DNA of 64,000 nt from a bacterium (GTDB taxonomy: Bacteria > Electryoneota > RPQS01): positions 62,001 to 126,000 of the forward strand of contig JADJCU010000007.1 in assembly GCA_016703065.1 (NCBI GenBank). The letters are read 5' to 3'. Below, piece by piece: positions 9,420 to 18,663 of the stretch (within the stretch, counting starts at the first letter, position 1; each line of letters starts with the position of its first letter). Made by a program: the position numbers and the translations under genes. Below the pieces are notes generated by a model that saw only the letters and a list, made by a program, of their open reading frames with translations, was not told the origin of the DNA and did no database searches.

Positions 9420-12400
9420 ATGCTGCGTAGTCTGAATTGGATGCTTTTGCTTCTTTGCGCCGCCGGGATGAGCCGTGCCGACCATGCGCCCAATGAACTT
9501 ATCGTGAAGCTCAGGCTCCCGGTCGAGCGCTCAGCATTGGACGGACAGCTACGGACGCAGTCTGCGGCAGTGAATCAGCTCATTACCGATGCGGCGATCA
9601 TGCCACTTGCGCAGTTCTCGCGCCTGTTGCCTCGTTGCGATCAAGTCGTGAAACTGGCGATTTCGAGTGGTTCCGATCTCGCTGCGCTCGCGGCCGAGCT
9701 GCAGGCTGACCCGCAGGTCGAATGGATCGCCTTCAATAATCACTACCGGACCGTCAATACGCTTGATGATGGCTACCTGCCGAATGATGAGTTGCGTGGC
9801 GAGGCTTGGTGGTTGCGCATGATCTCGGCGTCAGAAGCGTGGCAGCTGTCGCGTGGCGACTCAAACATCATCATCGGGATCATTGACACCGGAACAGACT
9901 ATACTCATCGCGATTTGCGCGACAATCTGTGGCACAATCCGCATGAGATACCGGAGAACGGCATCGATGACGATAATAACGGTTTCATCGATGACACGAT
10001 CGGCTGGGACTTTGTGGACGCCCCGAGCCTGCCTGCGGGCGGCGACTATCTGGAACGTGATTCCGATCCGATGGACGATTTTGGACATGGGACTTATGTG
10101 GCAGGGTGCGCCTCGGCGGTGTCCGATAACGGAGTATGCTACCCCTCGATTGGTTTCAACTGCAGCGTGATGACGCTCCGCGCGGGGAATATCAATGGCA
10201 CGCTCGAAGAGGATGATATCGCGGCCGCCGTACTCTACGGCGTGGCCAACGGTGCGAAGATCATTAACATGAGTTTTGGCGACGTAGTGGCCTCGCCGCT
10301 CTTGCGCGAGGTTGTGCAAATCGCGCATAGCGCAGGTGTAGTGCTGACCGCTTCCGCCGGCAATCGCGTGCAGAATGACATACACTATCCCTCCGGATTT
10401 CCCGAGGTGATCGCCGTCGGCGCGACGGACAGCTTGGATCGCAAAGCGAGCTTTTCCAACTACGGCCCAAGCGTTGACCTCTTTGCACCGGGCGACTACA
10501 TCAACTCGACTATTCTCGGCGGCGAGTGCGGCGCATGGACATTTCCGTCTGGTACAAGTTACGCCGCTCCAATCGTGGCCGGAGTCGTCGGATTGATGCT
10601 TACAGTGAACTCAAGTTTGCTGCCGGACGATGTTCTGAACATCCTGCAATCCACAGCGGAGGACATTAACCGCGATGGCTGGGACTCTACAACGGCCAAC
10701 GGTCGGGTAAACGCAGCGCGCGCGGTCGAAAGCGCTGCCATTGGCGCTCCGGCCTATGCCCGGCTAATCTCGCCACGCACAGACACAGGCGTGCGCGGCA
10801 CTTTTGCCGTTATCGGTGAAGCGTCCGGCACGGCCTTCAATCGCTATGAATTGGAGTATGGTCTTGGTGAGAACCCACTCGTATGGAATTTCGTTGCAGA
10901 AGGGGACAGCCGCGTATTTGGTGATACGCTCGGGTTGATTTTCGCTCCGTTTGCCGACACAGTGTTAATTGCGCGTCTAACTTCCTATGCGACGACAGGA
11001 CAGCAATCGGTAGTAACGAATCATGTGTATGTGCAGAACAGCTCGCCAGCCATTGACAGTTTGATATCACGAAACGTGTTGGACGGCGCCGGATTCGGAC
11101 AGCAAATTCTTGCCTGGACCAATCAATTCAGCCGCGCCTCCCTGTTGATGACCAATTCTGCGGGTGACTCGATCCGTGAAGACTTCGGCTACGTCAGTGA
11201 TGAACACGTTGCCGTCATTTCGCAGACTCGTTACGCGGGGGAATGGACGGCAGTGCTTCAAGTGACGAATTTGCTCGGCGAATCCACGCGGTCCGCGTCC
11301 TTCGAGTATTCCTCAACTCAGTCGAGTATTCGCCCGTTTCTGTTCACTCGCGCGGAATCCAATCTGCCGCACGGCATTCTTGGGACATTCTTCAGCGATT
11401 ACAATTGCAATGCTCGCCCGGAAGTCTGGATCATGCCCGTTGATGAGAACAGCATCGTGGACACGCTTGAACCGTTCGAGTGGAACGGCACATCTTTTGT
11501 CGCAACCGGCAACATGTACGGAATCCACATTCCGACTGATTACGGCGACGCCGACGGAGACGGGCTTTTTGAAATTATCGGTCGTCGATCAATCGAAACG
11601 CGCATTTGGGAGCAGAGCACGACGTGCGGTGTGCACGACAACCTTGTGTTCAACGGCCCCGATCACTTCGATACTTTTATCGCCAGCAAGTTTGTTACTC
11701 TGGATTCGGCGTCAGGTAGAGATGACATTCTCGCTCGCACACAGACTAACAACGGACAGCGTTTCGCGCTGTACTCGGTTTCGCAGAACTATGAAGTTAC
11801 CTTGCGAGACACTCTTCCGAATTTGACAGGTGGAGCAAACGCGCTCGGTGCGCCGGGGAGCGCCGCCCTCGATATCGATCGTGATGGCAGGCTTGACATC
11901 TTCTACGGCGATTACGACGGCGACGTAATCTGGTGCGAATGGACGGGGTCCGGTGTGACTCAAGTGAAGTCACTACGCTTGCGGCAGAATGATGTCACGA
12001 ATTGGTTTGCCGCGGGTGATGTGGACGGTGACGGTGCAGACGAACTCGTTGTTGGCTGCCGTTCTAACGGGGGCTACTCCTCCGAGAGCGAGCGCTTATT
12101 ACAAGGGTGGGATTATTACATCTTCGAGTCTCCCTCGGACAACGAACTGATCGCCGTGGACAGTATTGCAATACTGGGAAATGAAAATGTCTCTGCGCAG
12201 CCCGCGTCAGTCGCGATCACGCAGCTTGACGACGATGCGGCGCTTGAGATCGCAATCTCGGCCTATCCTGACCTGTATATTGTCTCCTTTGATGAATCGT
12301 CAGGCCGTTATCTCCCGGAGTGGCATTACCTCCCAAACTCGGCGGGCGGCATGGTGGCCTCGGACTTCAATGGCAACGGAGTTGCGGAGCTGTTGGCATC

Positions 12401-13616
12401 CGATGGAACGCATCAACTTAGGATGGAGAATGCTGAGGCGAGTGGCGACGCACCGCTTCCGCCGCTACTAAGCGGCGAGGCGATTAATGAAACGGAAGTC
12501 CACTTGTTCTGGACTCCTGTATCGGGCGCAATCCACTACGAGGTTTATCGTTCAATACACAGTGAGCCGCTTGAGTTCTTTCACGTGACGGAAGCTACTG
12601 AATTGAGCCCTTACGCGCCTGAAGATGTAATTCATGACTACGCTGTCGTCACTTATGACACAGCTTTTGCGCAGCAAGTCAGCGTGTTATCAAATGTAGT
12701 GGCAATTGCCGCAAACACACCGCCAATATTCGAAAGGTTGGTTGAATGGACTGCTCCGCAGATAATTTCCGTTGGCTTCAACGAACCAATGGGAACGAGC
12801 GTATTTGTGCAGGGCAACTGGCGACTCGGCGACGGCAGTATGCCTGCAGTAATAACAGAAGGTGAAAATCGACGCCGAGTATTTCTCTCGTTTGACAATC
12901 CGTTCATTGCGGGGCATTATGAGATGCGCCTTGGCGCGATTCGCGACGCCCAAGGCACGCTGCTGCCGGATGCTGAGCGGCACCTTCAGTTCACACTGGT
13001 TGACACAACCGGAGCAGTGTGCCACGTGATCCGCCATGAGCTGCTCGATGCGCCGGTAGGCAGCCACGTTCAGTTGGAATACTCCGAGCCGATGTCGTTG
13101 ACGGTTCTTGATCTGTCGAATTACGTTGTGCATGACCCGCGACTGCTTAACGTGACTTACGCCGCGCGCGCCGTGCGTGCCATGAACACGGACCGTTCAA
13201 TCGTCGAAATAGAACTCGATGAGCGCTACCCGGCGGGTGCCGTCGGCGTTAATGTCAGGATTCAGTTGGTGAACCTGACGAGCGAAACTGGCGATCCGCT
13301 ATCGGATACAGACATTGTCCTTGGTGAAGCTGCGTTGAACCTCGCCGATACATACGTTTATCCCAATCCATTCCGCGGGCGCGGCGCTGCCGGTAGCGCC
13401 GGAGTGTTCTTTGCTGCCCTCCCTCCGCGTGCGATGATCCGCATCTTTGCCGTCGATGGATCGTTGTTAAAAGAGATCGAGCACGACAATCCGTCCGGCC
13501 ATGCTTCATGGGACTTGCGCACGGACAAGGGTGAGGAGATCGCCTCCGGCGTGTACCTTTTTACCGTTGAATCGAACGGCGAAGAGAAGGCAGGTAAGTT
13601 CGCGGTGATCCGATGA
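9420..13616 (+). CDS. Secreted S8 subtilisin-like serine protease with FG-GAP-like repeats and type-A sorting-like C-terminus
   Basis: 1398 residues in one intact frame. The signal peptide MLRSLNWMLLLLCAAGMSRA is followed by an inhibitor-like prodomain (PNELIVKLRLP). The S8 catalytic triad is Asp156 (GIIDTGTDYTHRDL), His223 (GHGTYVAG) and Ser380 (SGTSYAAPIVAG). Acidic calcium-site-like stretches (GIDDDNNGFIDD) lie between. The middle holds VCBS/FG-GAP-like loops (DIDRDGRLDIFYGDYDGD, DVDGDGADELVVG) and Ig/Fn3-like segments. The last about 85 residues are a sorting domain: YVYPNPFRG, IRIFAVDGSLL, SGVYLFTVES, KFAVIR. GGAG lies upstream of the ATG. It is probably a surface or secreted protease. 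It sits mid-operon, 30 bp after comF and overlapping coaE. Confidence 0.93.
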   Translation: MLRSLNWMLLLLCAAGMSRADHAPNELIVKLRLPVERSALDGQLRTQSAAVNQLITDAAIMPLAQFSRLLPRCDQVVKLAISSGSDLAALAAELQADPQVEWIAFNNHYRTVNTLDDGYLPNDELRGEAWWLRMISASEAWQLSRGDSNIIIGIIDTGTDYTHRDLRDNLWHNPHEIPENGIDDDNNGFIDDTIGWDFVDAPSLPAGGDYLERDSDPMDDFGHGTYVAGCASAVSDNGVCYPSIGFNCSVMTLRAGNINGTLEEDDIAAAVLYGVANGAKIINMSFGDVVASPLLREVVQIAHSAGVVLTASAGNRVQNDIHYPSGFPEVIAVGATDSLDRKASFSNYGPSVDLFAPGDYINSTILGGECGAWTFPSGTSYAAPIVAGVVGLMLTVNSSLLPDDVLNILQSTAEDINRDGWDSTTANGRVNAARAVESAAIGAPAYARLISPRTDTGVRGTFAVIGEASGTAFNRYELEYGLGENPLVWNFVAEGDSRVFGDTLGLIFAPFADTVLIARLTSYATTGQQSVVTNHVYVQNSSPAIDSLISRNVLDGAGFGQQILAWTNQFSRASLLMTNSAGDSIREDFGYVSDEHVAVISQTRYAGEWTAVLQVTNLLGESTRSASFEYSSTQSSIRPFLFTRAESNLPHGILGTFFSDYNCNARPEVWIMPVDENSIVDTLEPFEWNGTSFVATGNMYGIHIPTDYGDADGDGLFEIIGRRSIETRIWEQSTTCGVHDNLVFNGPDHFDTFIASKFVTLDSASGRDDILARTQTNNGQRFALYSVSQNYEVTLRDTLPNLTGGANALGAPGSAALDIDRDGRLDIFYGDYDGDVIWCEWTGSGVTQVKSLRLRQNDVTNWFAAGDVDGDGADELVVGCRSNGGYSSESERLLQGWDYYIFESPSDNELIAVDSIAILGNENVSAQPASVAITQLDDDAALEIAISAYPDLYIVSFDESSGRYLPEWHYLPNSAGGMVASDFNGNGVAELLASDGTHQLRMENAEASGDAPLPPLLSGEAINETEVHLFWTPVSGAIHYEVYRSIHSEPLEFFHVTEATELSPYAPEDVIHDYAVVTYDTAFAQQVSVLSNVVAIAANTPPIFERLVEWTAPQIISVGFNEPMGTSVFVQGNWRLGDGSMPAVITEGENRRRVFLSFDNPFIAGHYEMRLGAIRDAQGTLLPDAERHLQFTLVDTTGAVCHVIRHELLDAPVGSHVQLEYSEPMSLTVLDLSNYVVHDPRLLNVTYAARAVRAMNTDRSIVEIELDERYPAGAVGVNVRIQLVNLTSETGDPLSDTDIVLGEAALNLADTYVYPNPFRGRGAAGSAGVFFAALPPRAMIRIFAVDGSLLKEIEHDNPSGHASWDLRTDKGEEIASGVYLFTVESNGEEKAGKFAVIR

Positions 13617-14209
13617 AACAAATTGTTGTGGGTCTAACGGGTGGGATTGGTGCTGGCAAATCAACCGTGGCGCGCTTTCTCAGCGATCTTGGCGCTGCTG
13701 TGGTTTCCGGCGACGATTTAGGCCGCGAACTTCTGGATCGCGACGCAACCGTTAGACAAACAATTGTTCAGAAACTCGGCGCCGAAGTCCTCAACGCGGA
13801 TGGCTCGCTAAATCGTCGACGCATGGCAACACTTGTCTTCGCGGAGTCCACATTGTCAAAATGGTTGACGCAAGCGACCTTTCCGGGAATTCACCGTCTT
13901 TGGAGTGAGCGCAAACTTCTGTCAACGTCTCGAGTCCTCGTTCTAGACGCAGCCCTGATTTTCGAGTGGGAAATTGAGGATGAATTTGATATCGTGCTGG
14001 TCGTCACTGCACCGCCAACTGAAATAGTGAGTCGGGCGGAAGGTCGATTCGCCGCGGATGAACTGGCCAGACGTACAGCCGCGCAACTGCCTGCAGAGAA
14101 GAAGCTCGCTGGTGCTGCGCACATCATCACGAACGATGGCACATTGGATGACCTCTACAAGAGAGTAACCGAGTTCTGGAACGAACATATTCTAACCCGC
14201 CTGACATGA
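13613..14209 (+). CDS. coaE: Dephospho-CoA kinase
   Basis: 198 residues, normal for CoaE. The P-loop is GLTGGIGAGKSTVARFL at residues 7-23, followed by SGDDLGRELL, corresponding to the family's DAD/GDD site. NRRRMATLVF matches the conserved R...F region, and the lid region is RAEGR. It catalyses the last step of coenzyme A synthesis, phosphorylation of the 3'-hydroxyl of dephospho-CoA. The ATG overlaps the S8 protease stop and the gene's own stop overlaps the S9 peptidase ATG, so this housekeeping enzyme is co-translated with two exported peptidases. Confidence 0.95.
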   Translation: MKQIVVGLTGGIGAGKSTVARFLSDLGAAVVSGDDLGRELLDRDATVRQTIVQKLGAEVLNADGSLNRRRMATLVFAESTLSKWLTQATFPGIHRLWSERKLLSTSRVLVLDAALIFEWEIEDEFDIVLVVTAPPTEIVSRAEGRFAADELARRTAAQLPAEKKLAGAAHIITNDGTLDDLYKRVTEFWNEHILTRLT

Positions 14210-16059
14210 AACTACTTCTGACACTCTGCTTCTTTCTGTTTTCGTTGGCTCAGCAGCTCAACGCGGCCGAATACACGCTGTCGCAATACTTGAACATTCA
14301 ATCGGCGAGCGGCGGCAGTTTCAATCCCAGGGGGGATGAACTGTCCTACATTTCAAACGTCAGCGGTCAGCCCCAAGTGTGGTCTGTTAGCAGCCGCAGC
14401 GGCCTCTTCTCGCAAATGACCTTTGAAGAAGACGGAGTCGACGGCGCGTGGTGGTCACCGACCGATCCGACAAAGATGATTGTTGCAGCGTCTCGGGGCG
14501 GCAGCGAGCGATCTAAACTCTACATGGTCACACCGCTAAGGTCACCGCTCATTCCGCTAACGACGACGGACAACGATGCCATCTACCGCTTCGGCAGCTG
14601 GTCAGCGGACGGGTCCCGTTTCAGCTATTCGAGTAACCAGCGCAACGGTACCGACTTCGATGTGTTTGAGTATGTCCTCGAGGACTCCGCGTCGCATCTC
14701 ATCTGCGAGGACAGTGGTCACCTTTCCGCGTCTGTCTATTCTCGTGATAACCGTTACATGGTGATCGTGCGGGACTTGTCGAACGTCAACACGGATTTTC
14801 TCATCTACGACCGCGAGTCTCAAAGCACGCGCGTTATGACCGCGCACGAAGGGGACGAGTTCTTCGCCGATCCGCACTTCGATGACACGGGCTTGAAGTT
14901 GCTCTGTCTCTCGAATCGAGGTCGCGAGTACATCGGCATCTGCGAACTCGAAATTGAATCCGGCGCCCTCGAGTGGATCGAAACGCCGGAGCAGGATATT
15001 GACCACCTTGGCGTGGCTCCCGATGGCTTAAGTTACGCCTACTCCGTGAATGACCGCGGGCTTTCGCGCTTCAATTTCGTGAACCTGCGCAAAGACACAC
15101 GCATCGGCGACTATCGGTTCCCCGAGGGGATCATTCGCGAGTTGAGCTACTCGCACGATGGCCGCAGGATCGCCATTACCTTCGGCGCCGCGAACAAGCC
15201 GTTTGATGTCTGGATTTATGACACAGCAGGGGATATGCTTGGGCAACTGACGCATTCCGCGACCGGCGGTGTGCCTCAAGACCAGTTTGTGACGCCTGAG
15301 CTGATCGAATTTGAGTCGTTCGACAAGCTGAAGGTGCCGGCATTCTGGTACGTCCCCAAACATGCGACGGGTAAACTCCCCGTGATCATTTCAATTCACG
15401 GTGGACCGGAGTCACAGGCGCGTCCTGACTTGTCAGGGCTCTATCAATATCTTCTCGCCCAGGGCTATGCCATACTCGAACCAAATGTTCGCGGCTCATC
15501 GGGCTTTGGCCGCACCTATTTGACACTTGACAATGTGAAGAAGCGCATGGACTCGGTGAAGGACATTGAGTACGCCGCGAAATGGCTCTCGAAACAGAAG
15601 AATGTCGACACCAAGAGGATCGTGCTGCAGGGTGGAAGCTACGGCGGTTTCATGGTGTTGGCCGGGCTTACGTCCTATCCCGACCTATTTGCCGCGGGCA
15701 TCGACATCGTGGGGATCTCGAATTTTGTTACATTCCTGCAAAACACTGGAAAATATCGCAAGGCACTCCGTGAAGCAGAGTATGGCTCGCTCGAAACGGA
15801 TCGCGAATTCCTTGAGCTTTTCTCGCCGGTGACTCATGTTGACAAAATAAAAGCGCCGCTGTTTGTGATCCAGGGCGCCAATGATCCGCGCGTGCCGCAG
15901 TCGGAATCGGATCAAATGGTCGAGGCGATTCGGGCGCGCGGCGGAACGGTTGAGTACATGGTGTTTGACGACGAGGGGCACGGCCTGCGAAAAACTGAAA
16001 ACAAGCTTGAAGCCTATGCGAAAGTGGCCGAGTTCCTGAAGACCCACATACAGAAATGA
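14206..16059 (+). CDS. S9-family (prolyl oligopeptidase/acylaminoacyl-like) peptidase, probably exported
   Basis: 617 residues. A signal peptide (MKLLLTLCFFLFSLAQQLNA) precedes a seven-blade-type TolB/WD40-like propeller (FNPRGDELSYISN, YSHDGRRIAITFG). The alpha/beta-hydrolase domain holds the triad Ser478 (GGSYGGF), Asp560 (GANDPRVP) and His592 (DEGHGL). HGGPESQARP is the typical oxyanion-side motif. It probably cleaves short peptides in the periplasm. The ATG overlaps the coaE stop, and a hairpin directly after the stop ends the operon. Confidence 0.93.
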   Translation: MKLLLTLCFFLFSLAQQLNAAEYTLSQYLNIQSASGGSFNPRGDELSYISNVSGQPQVWSVSSRSGLFSQMTFEEDGVDGAWWSPTDPTKMIVAASRGGSERSKLYMVTPLRSPLIPLTTTDNDAIYRFGSWSADGSRFSYSSNQRNGTDFDVFEYVLEDSASHLICEDSGHLSASVYSRDNRYMVIVRDLSNVNTDFLIYDRESQSTRVMTAHEGDEFFADPHFDDTGLKLLCLSNRGREYIGICELEIESGALEWIETPEQDIDHLGVAPDGLSYAYSVNDRGLSRFNFVNLRKDTRIGDYRFPEGIIRELSYSHDGRRIAITFGAANKPFDVWIYDTAGDMLGQLTHSATGGVPQDQFVTPELIEFESFDKLKVPAFWYVPKHATGKLPVIISIHGGPESQARPDLSGLYQYLLAQGYAILEPNVRGSSGFGRTYLTLDNVKKRMDSVKDIEYAAKWLSKQKNVDTKRIVLQGGSYGGFMVLAGLTSYPDLFAAGIDIVGISNFVTFLQNTGKYRKALREAEYGSLETDREFLELFSPVTHVDKIKAPLFVIQGANDPRVPQSESDQMVEAIRARGGTVEYMVFDDEGHGLRKTENKLEAYAKVAEFLKTHIQK

Positions 16060-16060
16060 C

Positions 16061-16086
16061 AAGAGGCGGCCATCGAGCCGCCTCTT
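16061..16086. terminator. Hairpin between convergent genes
   Basis: A perfect 10-bp stem (AAGAGGCGGC / GCCGCCTCTT) with a 6-nt loop, directly after the S9 peptidase stop and just downstream of the minus-strand lipoprotein stop. The terminal A/T pairs give short U-tracts both ways, so it can serve both operons. Confidence 0.85.
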
Positions 16087-16106
16087 CCATGCTACCCCAT
16101 CTCCGT

Positions 16107-16538
16107 CTATTGCATGGCCCGTTCGGCACAGGCCTGAGCCATGCTGAATGTTTTCAAAATCGTCTTGCACGTCGGCACCGGCACTGCTTCGGTATAGGAC
16201 AGCTGTCCTCCTGCCGACCACGTCACGTTCTGCCAACCTTCGTCGGCTTGCACGTTCATGTCCGCATGCGGCGCGATATCGACAAAGATATCATTGCCAA
16301 CCGTACAGCGCACAAGGATGCGCGACATATTGATCAATTTGATGTAACCGTAGTGCTCCGTTTCGCACAGCGGCTCTTCGGGTTCAATTTCGGTAATCGG
16401 CGAGCTTGCGGACGCATCGTCAGTCGCGGTGAGCGTGGCAGCGAATTCAGCGTCGGAGGCCAGCGGATTTGTGCTCACATTCGAAGAACAGCCCAGGAAG
16501 ACGAGCAAAGCGAGCGTGGAGAGGCAAAAGACTTTCAT
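16107..16538 (-). CDS. Small putative lipoprotein of unknown function
   Basis: 143 residues from the ATG at 16538, chosen because AAGGAG sits 6 nt upstream and the signal peptide starts there. The lipobox LLVFLGC with SS after the Cys indicates a lipoprotein. The mature part has a Ser/Thr/Asp-rich linker and then a small domain with four cysteines (LCETEHYGYIKLINMS, VRCTVGND, VPTCKTIL, AQACAERAM). I do not recognise the family. Convergent with the S9 operon. Confidence 0.75.
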   Translation of the reverse strand: MKVFCLSTLALLVFLGCSSNVSTNPLASDAEFAATLTATDDASASSPITEIEPEEPLCETEHYGYIKLINMSRILVRCTVGNDIFVDIAPHADMNVQADEGWQNVTWSAGGQLSYTEAVPVPTCKTILKTFSMAQACAERAMQ

Positions 16539-16732
16539 GTGTACTCCTTGCGGTGTCGCGCTTTTCTGAATCAAGCAGACCTAGCCCATATTGAGCGGGT
16601 CAAACAAAACAAACTGCGCGGGACCGACGCAAGGATGAACACCTATCTCTGCGCCTGCATAGTAATAGACCGGAGTAGAGTCAGCTTTTGTTGCACGGCC
16701 TTTCTTGCGAGGTGAACAAATGCGCAAAACAC

Positions 16733-16873
16733 AACTGTCATACGGCCGGCGCATATCAAGTCCTGTGGGATGGCAAGAACGCAGGCGGATTGAGTGTTGC
16801 GTCAGGTGTCTACGTCTACCAGATGAAGACACCGAACTTCCAAAATGCCAAGAAGATGATGCTGATTCGGTAG
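16733..16873 (+). pseudogene. Orphan C-terminal sorting-domain fragment
   Basis: About 45 residues match the last half of a type-A sorting domain: GAYQVLWDGKNAGG, VASGVYVYQMKT, AKKMMLIR, then stop. No start codon with a ribosome site and no upstream protein in this frame belongs to it; it is the 3' tail of a lost exported-protein gene. It lies just before the IS-disrupted LVIVD gene, in a region of decay. Confidence 0.7.
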
Positions 16874-17000
16874 ACACAGCCAAGAGAACTCGGGACGAGC
16901 CTCACGTACGCGGGGCCTCGCCTCCTGCATCGTCAGTCGAAATGAGAAAACGGAGCGTAGCTTGAAGCAGAGCTTAGTACAACGTCCTTGGGGGAGAAAC

Positions 17001-17120
17001 ATGAGCAGGCATAACCGCATTGCAAGCCTATTGGGAAGCCCATCCAAAACTACGACTATCCTGATGGGGGTGGGGTTCGCGCTTTTGTTGTTGGGCGCGA
17101 TTGCTCAGGTTGAAGTGTAA
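17001..17120 (+). pseudogene. 5' fragment of an IS-disrupted secreted LVIVD-repeat protein gene
   Basis: The ATG at 17001 is preceded by GGGGGAG. The 39-residue product is a signal-peptide-like N-terminus: basic start (MSRHNRIASL), hydrophobic core (ILMGVGFALLLLGAIA), then a stop at 17118. In a neighbouring frame the text continues as KPSDLLAQDALLY up to the IS left end. Past the IS right end NTDPFVPNALTENS leads toward the LVIVD repeats. I infer this is the start of the gene whose body begins at 18664. Confidence 0.65.
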
Positions 17121-17155
17121 GCCTTCAGACCTTTTGGCACAAGATGCGCTATTGT

Positions 17156-17166
17156 ATTAAGGTGTA
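17156..17166. repeat. Left terminal inverted repeat of the IS
   Basis: ATTAAGGTGTA; the reverse complement of the right end differs at one of 11 bases. Similarity continues inward, with TTGTAAGTT present near both ends. Confidence 0.65.
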
Positions 17167-18533
17167 GTTTGGGTTTGTAAGTTGCGGAGCTTCAGTGAGT
17201 TTGGTGATTTTGATATATTGACGTAGCGACGGGTCTTTTTTTGTTTGTGTTTGGAGCCGTTTTCGGCGTCTGAGAATGGTCTCGGCGCGGCCGTATAGAC
17301 ATCTGCAGGATGCAGATTGTCGATGGATTTGTGGTAGTGTTCGGTGTTGTACCAGTTGCGGAACCGATCCAGTGCCTCTTGCAGCTCCGCCGGCGACGAG
17401 TAGACAACCAGGTTCAACCGTTCTTTGGCCGTGCGGTTCAACCGCTCGATTTTCCCGTTCGTCTGTGGGTGATTACGGCGGTGAGATGTGATGGATGCCG
17501 GACTCTTCGAGGAACCGGTTGAACGGTTTGGCGATGTAGCCGAGCCGTTGTCGCTTAAGAGCTTCACACGTCGGTTCACCGGACTTTCTTCATGCCGGTC
17601 GTGTTCAGCGCTTTGTCGATCAGATTCTGCTGGCCGGTCCGTCCATTTTGTCCATCAGCTCGAAGCAGATCGAGTAACGGCTGTAGTCATCTAAGACACC
17701 GCCGGCAAAGTACCAGCCCCAGTTGACAATGTGGAAGTACGTGAAGTCCGTCTGCCAGCTCTGCACATGCGTGGTCTTGCGATGATACTCTTTGACGCTT
17801 TCATCACCTGCGGCAGTTCGCGCTGCAACCCTTCACGCTTCAAGATGCGGTAGATCGTGCTTTCGCTGACCGAGAACCTGCCTTCATCCGTAATCAGAAA
17901 AAAAGCTGCCGGCACTGCGATCCGGATACGCTAAGGGCGCGCGATAACCGTCTCTTCTTCCTGCGGAGCAGTCTGTTCCAGATGCGTCTGGCCACGGGAC
18001 GTTCATCTTCCAGCGTGCCGTTCTGCATCCAACGATGTAGGTGCGTGTCGGAACGCCTAACTTGCGCAGCGTCTGGTTCACCGAAAGTTGTGACCGTTCG
18101 ACAAGCCTAATCACTTCTTCCTTCTGCTGCGCACTCATGCGCTGATAGCGCTCGCGCTCTTTCGGTAATTTTAGAAGAGACTTTTTTTGAGCGCGCGTAC
18201 TTCCACGGTCAGGTCGGCCACCGCCTGCCGTAGTGCTTCGTTCTCCTGTTGCATCTTGCTCACATCGCCGCGGCTTGCGCCGCGTGTCTCTTCGCCAAAC
18301 AGCCTGGCCTCCCGCTTCCATGAACTCCTTCAGCCACGTATAGTAGATGTTCTGATGCAGGTTCTCCTGACGGCACAGCGCCGCTACCGTTTGCTCGCCG
18401 CGCAGTCCGGCCAACACCACACGGATCTTGTCTTCCGCGCTGTACTTTCGGTGCGCTGCTTTACCGACTTGATCAGCTGACTCGCACTCCGGCTCGCTGC
18501 CGTCGTGCTCTTCTTCGCTTTTCCTCTGGGCAT
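17157..18533 (-). pseudogene. DDE transposase of the IS (multiple frameshifts)
   Basis: The start is ATG at 18533 (MPRGKAKKSTTAAS). Pieces lie in different frames. The N-terminal HTH is RKYSAEDKIRVVLAGLRGE with ENLHQNIYYTWLKEF. A second HTH segment is QQKEEVIRLVERSQLSVNQT, then TDEGRFSVSESTIYRILKRE. The integrase core follows: the first Asp in WQTDFTY, the second in LLSDNGSA, Glu in HPQTNGKIERLNRTAKERLN, ending with FRNWYNTEHYHKSI. At least four frame changes are needed, so it is probably inactive, unless part of the damage is assembly error. Confidence 0.85.
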
Positions 18534-18611
18534 AAAAAATCTTCCTTTCCGATGCACACATGATAGCACCTTCCGGGAAGCTCCGCAACCCCTGAACGGG
18601 TCGCCAACGCT

Positions 18612-18640
18612 AAGTTCAGTCGGGCCGCCCGACTGAACTT
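18612..18640. repeat. Perfect palindrome near the IS right end
   Basis: Arms AAGTTCAGTCGGGC and GCCCGACTGAACTT around one central base, in the leader of the transposase just inside the IS end. It may form a hairpin blocking transcription from outside into the transposase gene, as known for several IS families (inference). Confidence 0.6.
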
Positions 18641-18652
18641 ACAACACTACAT

Positions 18653-18663
18653 TACACCCTAAT
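18653..18663. repeat. Right terminal inverted repeat of the IS
   Basis: TACACCCTAAT, the partner of 17156-17166. Flanking it outside is CCTTTTGTGCCAAATGCGCT. A partly similar, partly inverted sequence, CCTTTTGGCACAAGATGCGCT, lies outside the left end. Confidence 0.65.

Larger units (their letters stand above)
17156..18663 (-). mobile_element. IS3/IS481-like insertion sequence, degenerate
   Basis: About 1.5 kb between imperfect terminal inverted repeats (ATTAAGGTGTA at left; TACACCCTAAT at right, complement ATTAGGGTGTA). Inside is a minus-strand DDE transposase with many frameshifts. It lies between the signal-peptide start and the repeat body of an LVIVD gene. I could not see a convincing target-site duplication. 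The family call rests on the HTH plus rve-type integrase order; the exact IS family is not certain. Confidence 0.85.

Noticed and set aside
16056..16715. Plus-strand 219-codon frame
   Set aside because: It runs antisense through the lipoprotein gene, which has a lipobox and AAGGAG; the composition (many Arg, His, Cys) is typical of a shadow frame.
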